DNA of 64,000 nt from Channa striata (Eukaryota > Chordata > Actinopteri > Anabantiformes > Channidae): contig CM065168.1 in the NCBI GenBank assembly GCA_033026295.1, forward strand, positions 35,104,875 to 35,168,874, in the 5' to 3' direction. Below are positions 1 through 64,000 of the stretch, piece by piece (the stretch's first letter is position 1; every line of letters begins with the position of its first letter). The notes below the pieces were generated by a model, which did no database searches, was not told where the DNA came from, and saw nothing but the letters and a program-made list of their open reading frames with translations. The position numbers and the translations under genes were made by a program.

Positions 1-291
1 GAAGTTGTGATTGCCCACACAGCTTATTTTACCATTAAATGTTTAAAAAAAATTATTTTTCATGTTTGTTATTCGTGACTTTTGTCGTATAAATAAGTGA
101 AGATGGTTCCAGACTTGGTGTACAAACTGTAAAGAAAATCTGCCTTTCTTCACAGTAGAAAATGCATTTATTCGATTTCAGAATGATCAAAATGAAACTG
201 AAAATTCAAATATGAAATGTATTTATAATTTAATATTAACTTTGCAATGTTCTGATTAAATCTGTCTTTTATCCTGTTTTCTGTCTTTCAG

Positions 292-354
292 GTGGATGAG
301 TTCTCTGGTGCTGATGCAGAAAAACTGAAAGAAACTCTAGAAAAGAATAGATAA
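292..354 (+). CDS. txn: thioredoxin, last coding exon (C-terminal 20 residues)
   Basis: A pyrimidine-rich acceptor ending in ttcag at 291 opens a reading frame of 20 codons closed by TAA at 352-354. The peptide (VDEFSGADAEKLKET...) matches the C-terminal helix of animal cytosolic thioredoxin, where human TXN has a V-EFSGA--EKL pattern. Thioredoxin is the small cytosolic dithiol-disulfide oxidoreductase. Its CGPC active site would be in upstream exons, which are outside this window. An AATAAA follows at 628. The neighbour svep1 is convergent. TXN and TXNDC8 also sit beside SVEP1 in mammals, which supports the call. It could be a thioredoxin paralogue rather than txn proper, since only the tail is visible. 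Confidence 0.75.
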   Translation: MDEFSGADAEKLKETLEKNR

Positions 355-650
355 GTCAAACCAACCAATCCACACACAGTCTTTGTGTATGAAAAGGACT
401 ATAGCCACAGTTTGCCTTTAAACCTGCTTTATAAATTCCCGTTTTATTGTTTGTACAGTAATGATCAGGTCTTTTGTGCCATACAGCCAATAATCTATTC
501 CAATAATGTACGAAGTGATGCATTCTGGTCAGCTGAGTGTGTCATGTTTTGAACAATTTATATGAAGGGTTGAATTTGGTCCCAACTCCTGAACCTCTAT
601 TTGCATGCTGTTCAACATGTGGATTTAAATAAATGGATATAAATAACACG
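355..650 (+). other. txn: txn 3' untranslated region
   Basis: Noncoding sequence following the thioredoxin stop, ending shortly after an AATAAA at 628-633. A second AATAAA-like hexamer near 735 could extend it. The boundary is inferred. Confidence 0.55.
628..633 (+). promoter_or_regulatory. txn: poly(A) signal of txn
   Basis: Canonical AATAAA about 275 nt downstream of the thioredoxin stop codon, on the coding strand of that gene. Confidence 0.6.
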
Positions 651-1162
651 AATGTTGTACTCATGTTTCACACTTCATCGCACAAAAAACTACTCTACAA
701 TGAATCAATGGAGTCAAAAGAACATATTTTATGCTTTAATAAAAACGTGAGAATAGTTTACACATATACATTGGACAATCACATCAATAGTTTTTTTACA
801 CATCGTACACATGTATAGCAGCATATGTTTAATACTGTTGAGTCTCTATATGAAAAAATACAGCTTTAATTTACAAAATGGTTCTTACTTTGCCTCTGCA
901 GAGATCACTGATGTACAAGTGTCAATTAAACTATACAAGATGATTCACGTGGAGCTGATGGAAACTTAAAAGTGATAGTATCCTGATTTTCTTTTCCTGC
1001 AAACAGAAGAAAGAAGTAGTGATGTTTGGTGTGAAAATTACGACACATTTCTAAACTGTATATTCATATACAAAACTGGGCATTGAGGCTGATTGCAAGG
1101 ACACAGCAGAAATTTACACATTTTGCTAAAACATTTCATCCTCTATTAAAGTAATAAATGCC

Positions 1163-1186
1163 TTTTTTTTTTTTTTTTTTTTTTTT
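1163..1186. repeat. 24-nt poly(T) tract
   Basis: Uninterrupted run of T (A on the minus strand) in the intergenic region between the convergent txn and svep1 genes. It may be an A-tail remnant of a minus-strand retroelement, but no element body is recognisable beside it. Confidence 0.7.
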
Positions 1187-2269
1187 GGTTTTTCCTACAT
1201 TTACCAGAATACTTTATCTTACCATATGAAGACGAGTAGTATCATATGGTTAGGACTCGGGCAGTTTACGCGGAACATACAGGAAACCGGATCATAAATT
1301 TGACTGTACGCATGAAAATATCAAACTGTTCAGATTCCTGATGACGCTAATGAGAAATTCACACAGATCACATTTTGGATAAGTGGCTACCACAATTCCA
1401 TACATGCTCTTTTCCAGTAGTTTTCTTCTATTACTATTCAACAGGGATATTCACACATCATGTAAAACTCTCCACTAAAGATCCCCTTATAATGATGAAC
1501 TGGACCTTAAAAACCTGAGATATTTTTATTTACACTTGAAAACATTCTTGTTAATAATCAGAAAGTAAGGACACAACAAGATCAAGATGTTTGATGGTCA
1601 AATTTAATCAAATTATTGTCAACCACAGACAACTCTGACAAAAATCATATCTCCTTCAGTTTTATCCACTGCAGCACAAATTCATAAGACACCCAGTTGG
1701 ATCTGATGAACTTATCAGAGCTCAAATTAAAAAACAAACCTGTATCATATTTATGGTAAGAATATTGTTTACTAAGTAGTATTGCGATCATGGAAAAAAT
1801 GCATTAGAACTAATCATTTTTATTCCTGAGAAATGGTTTAGAGATTTTATTTACTGAAAAATTAAAATCACACTGGTTACATTTTAACATTTACTAAATG
1901 TTTCAATTGTTTGATGTTTTTTTCTGGAATGGGATTTATAAAACTTAACACTGGCTTTATTTAACTGTGGATGGAGGTTAGTCTACCACCTAAAAATTGA
2001 CGTCGTATCACTCATTGTCTTCCGAGGAAGAACTGTAATAGTTTTCGGTTTTCTGACTCCCCCCTCTACCACCACAATCTGTCAGACTCACACAGAGTTA
2101 TCTTTGGTTTTTTACCTCTCTGTTCCCTCTGGTTGACTTTTCTGATTAATGGCACATATTACTGGAACTATTGCTTGTTGTGAGTCATACAGTCTTTGGT
2201 GTCCCCACTGCCAGATTCAGATTTGTTCATATAACAATTGATTTGGTTCATGTAACAAAAAAGGTATTT

Positions 2270-2275
2270 TTTATT
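2270..2275 (-). promoter_or_regulatory. svep1: candidate poly(A) signal of svep1
   Basis: AATAAA on the minus strand, about 130 nt past the TGA at 2403-2405. It fits a terminal exon that ends directly after the last EGF domain. Confidence 0.45.
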
Positions 2276-2402
2276 GCTATTAATGAAAATCCTTACATTA
2301 AAACAGATTTATAATGATTTTTTTTATAAAATTCCTAATAAATATAAAAAATCTTTAAAAAAAAAGAATTCTGTTTTGATATGTGTGAGTATGTGTGTCT
2401 GG

Positions 2403-58483
<56,081 letters not shown>

Positions 58484-61400
58484 CTGTTAGAATAGAAAAT
58501 ATGAATTTAGCAAGTAAAGAAGAAACTGGCTAAAAGTTTACATTTAGAAATCAAATCCTACAGTAATCTGATTTGTACCACTTGATGAACAGCAAAGCTA
58601 TACCACAGAATTGTGATATACAACTCGTTCAACTGTGCTTTTGATTCGACTGAATATTTTTAATAAGCACCTATAAATCTGACTTTTAGATGTGTTGCGT
58701 CTTGATTGTTTAATTTTAACCAAAAGCTCAAGGGCAACACACGGAAAGTAAATTGTTGGCATGTCTCCACAATTAAAAACATAAAAAATCCAGTGAACAC
58801 ACAGCTCTGATATAACATGAAACTGATAATAAATAATAACTGCCAGTAATAAAAGAAAAAAGAAAGTACAAGTAATAAAAATTATAAGTTGGATTATAAT
58901 TATAGTATATAGAAAATAGTTCAAACTCCTTCCTGTAGGCAAAGCACATCATTTATTTTATTTCATTCCATCTTTTTACTGTCAGACATGTACAAGCATA
59001 GTTCAACATAAAGGCTGTTTCCAGCCATTATTCAATGCTAAGATGGGCAGATATGCAGTGATATCAATATCTGTATCTAACTCTCAACAAAAAAAAATTT
59101 ATCTTATTTTATCTTAGAGGTAAGGCCATCAAATATGTAAAAGTATAGTAAATGTAAAGTATAAATAAATATATAGTAAATTTAGCATTTATAGTAAATT
59201 TTAAAGGACACTTGCAAAGATTAAGTGGACAAGTGAGACAAAGGGTCTTAGTTAATATATTCATGCTGTTAATGTAAACATATATTATGGAGGTTGATCG
59301 CTCAAATACATAAATCACACACTGTTCCGCCTGCCAGATACTACCAATAGCCATACCATAGCTGCAGCTTTAGTAACATGACTAAACTCAATAACAAAGA
59401 ACGTCACATACAACCACTAAAAACAGCCCTCAATTCTAGGGTTCCACAAAACCCCACATCAGCAAGACAGGCAGGGCAGAACCAGGAGGAGTGACATAAA
59501 AAAGGAGAAAGGTCTACAATTGTAATTATTTCTCCTACAAACTACACAGCTGCTTGCCAGTGGTCTGAAACCACCAAAGAACACTGGGCAATGAAGACCA
59601 GGCTGCTGTGTCCGCCCCAGACATCGGCTTCAGTTTCCAAACTAACTTTAGCCACCGTTTACAATTTACCAGCTACAATTAAACAGCACATTAAAGTCAG
59701 AGAAACATATCTGTATTTTCTGTATGAAAAAAAAATAACAGGATCATCTGCTGTAAGGGTGTTTTAAATGAAGTTGAGAAGTTATGTGGATATGGAAAGT
59801 CCAGTGAACAATGGAAGGAAAACTTTTCAAAAAAAAGGTAGAGATAAATCTTAATGAAACTGAAGGACAATGAGCCTAGATGAAGTCAGTAGGATGGATA
59901 TCCACTTAGTTACTGACTGAAAGCCAATAAGGTAAGAGGCATATCACAGAGAAATGACTGCAGGGAAAAAAAGAATATGTGTTGGATGGATTTGGATGAA
60001 TCTAATGAATTCGGAGTTCAAAAAGGATGCAAAAGTTACATAACTGTTCATGACTGGCTGCAGAATACAAAAAGCAGAAAAAGAGGAGACATGCAAGGGT
60101 GTGACTGCAGAGAAAGGGGAAACAGAGCAGGAGAAAAAGCTCTGGTCTTTATTGTCTAATTGGCTAAACTTCAAGTGGCTCTGGCAGGAGCGGTGTAATT
60201 ACAGAGTCCGTGCAGTGATGGAGTGAGAGAGGAAAGAAGGCTGAAGAGAGAATAGAGGAGATGGAGAGCTGGGTTTGTCAGATCCTCAAAGCTCCATGCT
60301 GCCTGCTGCTCCTCTTTCCAGGACACGGAAGTTTGCCACACCCGCTCCCAGCTCTCACTCCGTCAGACTGCTGCCCTCCCCAGTCGTCCATGGGCAGGTG
60401 ATGTTAGTGTCTGGGAGTAGATGTTTGAGACCTTTCCATGCCAGACACACAGTGACAGTGACTGCCCTGATCTGTGAATGCATGGTGTACTTAGATGTCT
60501 TCTGTTTGTGTGTGCAGGCTTATTGTTTTAGGTGTTTTTAGGTCTTTTATTGGGCATCTGCTTAAAGCGCTGCTGGGCCACAGACGTTTCAGCATTAGCT
60601 GTGAGTCAGTGGCTGATGTGAGTGTAGAGATTCATGACGCATGCATAGCCAATAATAACAGCTTCTCTTATAGCTTTGACATACTTGAGGTCAGAGACTT
60701 AACATAAAGATGTGTTAGTGTTTGGGAAGGGGCTGCCCTTTACAGTAAACTAGTGCATGTAGCCTATTATTCAAGGCATACAATAGAGTGTAGCAAATAA
60801 TCATGAAGAAATATAGTTTAGGTACAGTAGCAAGCAAAATTAATAAAATCAGGAAAGAGACACACTTTCTATTAGTGTGCATATAGTCTATACAATATAC
60901 TGTATATATGATTAACAAAAAAAAACACACGAAGTGAAGAAAAGTCGGCAGTAATCAATATTTAACTTTTAGCTGACTGGGTTCATAAAAACTTCCAGTA
61001 AAATTTTATGCATGTATTTTGTCTGTCAGTTCTTCTAAACATAAGGACATCTAATGTTAGGTGAAGTAAAACCATGTGATTAAAGATAGTGGTTATAAAT
61101 TAGATTTTACTGAAATTAATATTCCATTGACTGGCCCAATGTTTTGATACTGACACATAGCCTAATTAGATTGGTTTAGAGGTAGCTGACAGAAATTGTT
61201 AAAGTTTTACTTAATGTTAAGGGTTTTTCTGAGTGTGCATCTGAGGCATCCTGAACAGCTGTACGTCAGCTTAAGGCCTATGTCCTACAATGCTCAAATG
61301 CTACAATTTCTCCAATTACACACTTGGCAGAACCTTCAAAGTTGGCAAAGTTCCAAAGAAGGGATAATATACTAGCAGCAATGGGAAAGTTTAATTGTGT

Positions 61401-61654
61401 CTGTTAGATATTTGTCAGAGGAGGAGTGATAATGCAGGGACCAATAAGCCAGGAGGAATTAGTAGTAAAAGGGTGCAAATCTGTTGGCCAACAATGCCTT
61501 AAGCTTTGACAAGGAGCAAAAGTAAAAGTGAAATCGGAGCACTCCATATATGGAGCTGATAACTGTTTTTAATAGATCAGAATCACATTTCGACTGTTCA
61601 AACGACAGATGCTTTTTTGTTAAAGTGCCATTAAATCCTTGGTTGGTTGTTGTT

Positions 61655-61860
61655 GTGAAATCAGGGTCCTTGACCAAAGAGCCAGTTGAGCTGATTTGGG
61701 CATCAGATCAGGAAGCGTCTTTTTTCTGGAGGTATCCAGCCATGTAAAACTGGTACGACAACCCAGGATAGACCCACAACATGTTGGGGAAGATTATAGT
61801 GTATCTCATCTAATCTGAGAACACCACAGGACACCCAGAGGCAGACGAAAAACTAATCCC
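61655..61860 (+). mobile_element. 3' fragment of a non-LTR retrotransposon (LINE)
   Basis: The series gagccagttgagctgatttg, ggcatcagatcaggaagcg, gacaacccaggatagaccca and attatagtgtatctcatcta follows the C-terminal coding part of an abundant teleost LINE that I recall, with many substitutions. No open frame remains. Confidence 0.45.
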
Positions 61861-62199
61861 CACATGAGATAGAAGATGTATGGGTTGGTGGACTACATGA
61901 TTGTCGTGTACAGTCTTTAGGGGGAAAATAAAAAGCTAAAACAAATAATTAGATAAGAATTTTTGATCATATTATCAATTCAGAATCAGATTAAAATACT
62001 ACACTAGCTATAGAAAGCCACATGCACTATAACCTTTCTTAAATTATTTTCTAAAACAATAATGAACAGCCAATATAAGTTAACCATATAAATAAAACAT
62101 TAAGTGCAGTGATGCAAAAACTTGACTTATACCAATTAAACCTATGCTGGCAGATTCATGACTTTCAAACAGATGCTTGTATGATTCCAACTTCAAAAG

Positions 62200-62470
62200 T
62201 AGGCACCTCGTTGCACCTGGCCTAAGAGACTAGGAAACCTTCCCACACCATGAGGAGCTAATGATGGTGCCAAGCTGCCCCAGCTGCTAATCAAAGGCAC
62301 AGATATTTGCTTGGAAACTAGTCGGACTGCTAAATGAGGACTCCCAATCACCACAGCGCTCCTGGCCTCTAATAAGCCCCCGCTGTCACTTTGATCACAG
62401 CCTGAACCCACCTGGCTCAGAGAAAAGTTGATTAATGATTTGATTCTATCCCTCTTCGCAGAGTGGGCAC
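62200..62470. promoter_or_regulatory. candidate enhancer with paired TCF/LEF-like sites
   Basis: Complex G+C-richer block inside AT-rich intron. ATCAAAGG (62290) and CTTTGATC (62389) are TCF/LEF-type sites in opposite orientation about 100 bp apart. CAGCTG and CACCTG E-boxes and GATTAATGATTTGATT lie alongside. Function inferred from motifs and texture alone. Confidence 0.25.
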
Positions 62471-64000
62471 CGAATTGGAAAAAGCAAGAAAAATAGGATG
62501 GAAAGACATATAACGGTAGGAATAATAGATTAATTTTTTAAAATGGGCTCACTGTTACATACATTAATAACATGTGCTTATATTTTTTCAGAGAGAGTAT
62601 ACAGTATGTTTATGTTTACTATTCCAATCATATAGAGTATAACTATGATCCATCTCTAAGACTAAGGCAGGACACATAAAAAACAATGGTGAATGATGTT
62701 GTTTTTACAAAACAACTCCCTCTACTCTACAAAACTCCTTCTGTATTTTATCTTCCTGCCAATATGTGGTAAAGTGTGTTTTTGATAAATATATAAAGTA
62801 AGTATTAATGTATTTATCTCAGGTTGTGCAGACCTTAGGGAGGGTTTCTGCCAACTTGCTTTGATTTACTAACAGCATCACACAAGGATGTTTTTGTTAC
62901 AGAAAAAGCTCAATATGAATGTTCCAATTTAAACATTTTGGATTCCTGTATGTTTGGCCCATTTAAAGTCCTCCTTTCAAGTGCTTTATGCTCTGACAAA
63001 ATCCAGATGCATTTTAATACATAGACCCTTACACAGTATATGACTCCTGGTTTGCACAATCAAAGATCTGATTGCAGTCAGTCTTAGTTTTCAAAGCAAC
63101 AAAGCTAATCATGATCAGCTCTACTCCAGTTCATAGGCTGGTACCAATGCACCTAAAGTGGTTTTGTAACTACCAAAATAGTCAGGAGAGTAACTAGTAC
63201 ACAGTAGAAGTTGTTTATATTCATAGTTGTAACAATAAACCTAGAAAGCTTATAACTATGCAAAAACATTAAATGAAAGTATAAAATTCCTTTAAGACTC
63301 TCTCACTCAGAAATATTCCTGCTCAAAAGTTGACATGCATCATTCATGGGCTGTGCTGATCAGGAACCAGAAGGTGCAAGGGCTGGGTAAACGTATGCCT
63401 TATTAATCAGGCTATTTTACTGAGACAGTCGAGTTAATATAATTAGAATAAATATAATGTTAGATTAACTAAGCACTAACAGTGTACAGCATGTGGTGCA
63501 CGAGCGGCTCTTATACGATTTGTCATTTTTCTGAACTCAACCTTGCAAAAACAAAAACTATTAGCAGACATTCCAGAGTGGATAAAAATTGCAACCCAAC
63601 TACATCCGTTCAGACTGCTCTCTCGCTGTTGGTCGGAAGTGGGAATGCTTGTTTTAATAGGCTATCTGCTCTTGACTTGGGTGGTAGGAATAACAACAAC
63701 AGTTCCTCGGGGACCCAACAGAATAACATGCACACATGTACACACAGTTATAGACGTTAAACTCAACTTTAGTATTTTCAAGCAACATCTCAGGGGTGCA
63801 TACTTTGGATTCTTGAGATAAACCGGGCCACTTGCTGTGATAATTTGTTTCCTGGTTGAATTTGTGATATGCCATCATGTTTTGTGCCACCATCTCATTT
63901 CAGTCCCTCACATATTAAAACAAAATACTTGCAGGATATTTTAACTGGCTGGTATCATTTTAAAGGCAAAGAGTCCTTATGTTTGCTTTTTATATTTGCA

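Larger units (their letters stand above)
651..2402. other. txn-svep1 intergenic region and svep1 3'UTR
   Basis: No convincing coding exon apart from one speculative alternative svep1 terminal exon at 1983-2052 (see findings). The part just left of 2403 is the svep1 3'UTR on the minus strand, with an AATAAA at 2270-2275. Several further minus-strand AATAAA hexamers (near 1953, 1846 and 1527) would allow longer 3' ends. The rest is AT-rich and holds the poly(T) tract. Confidence 0.5.
58484..64000 (-). other. svep1: upstream svep1 intron, incomplete
   Basis: No vWA N-terminal or signal-peptide exon was found on the minus strand, so the next 5' exon should lie beyond 64000. Contains the LINE fragment at 61655 and the candidate element at 62200. 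Confidence 0.7.

Noticed and set aside
58598..58942. 114-codon minus-strand frame just upstream of the vWA exon
   Set aside because: Considered as the missing vWA N-terminal exon, but it lacks any D-x-S-x-S or vWA strand and is low-complexity hydrophobic sequence.
62193..62411. 72-codon minus-strand frame as a signal-peptide exon
   Set aside because: No hydrophobic leader followed by vWA sequence; the region looks more like noncoding regulatory DNA.

Overview
This is vertebrate nuclear DNA, almost certainly from a ray-finned (teleost) fish. Coding segments are split by AT-rich introns with GT/AG borders. The interspersed repeats are of teleost type: a tRNA-headed SINE, a decayed Tc1 transposase, TA-flanked short DNA transposons and a LINE 3' fragment. 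The introns are compact for such a large gene. I cannot name the species.

One gene fills the window. On the minus strand, from 58483 down to about 2403, lie 47 coding exons of svep1 (polydom), a giant secreted extracellular-matrix protein. I joined the exons by hand. Their lengths sum to 10,311 nt, which gives 3,436 codons plus a stop with every junction in phase. The order is: C-terminal half of a von Willebrand A domain, a Cys-rich EGF-like module, one ephrin-receptor-like (EphR-like) Cys repeat, sushi/CCP 1-3, two HYR domains, CCP4, a linker with a dibasic site, three more EphR-like repeats, six EGF domains, a pentraxin domain, CCP5-6, one EGF, CCP7-34 plus one additional CCP, and three C-terminal EGFs. 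The signal peptide and first half of the vWA domain were not found and presumably lie beyond 64000.

At the left edge (1-354, plus strand) is the last coding exon and 3'UTR of a thioredoxin gene (txn). It converges tail-to-tail on svep1. TXN/TXNDC8 also neighbour SVEP1 in human, so the synteny is old, but as I recall the human layout the orientation differs.

Region by region: 1-650 txn end; 650-2400 intergenic plus svep1 3'UTR; 2.4-28 kb dense svep1 exons (C-terminal EGFs, CCP array, pentraxin, EGFs, EphR-like repeats); 27.5-43 kb sparser exons (HYR, CCP1-3) with 1.4-3 kb introns holding most of the recognisable repeats; 43-56.6 kb one 13.7 kb intron; 56.6-58.5 kb the vWA end and following module; 58.5-64 kb upstream intron. 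No bacterial-type features, tRNA, rRNA or CRISPR were seen.

Most notable points: the segment of CCP21 that in human SVEP1 carries the integrin alpha9beta1 recognition motif is short and lacks that motif; there is an extra symmetric CCP exon between CCP32 and CCP33; a pure UG repeat abuts the CCP3 5' splice site; and a perfect 45-bp palindrome sits in the largest intron. Comparisons with human rest on memory of the human protein and gene order and are marked as such.
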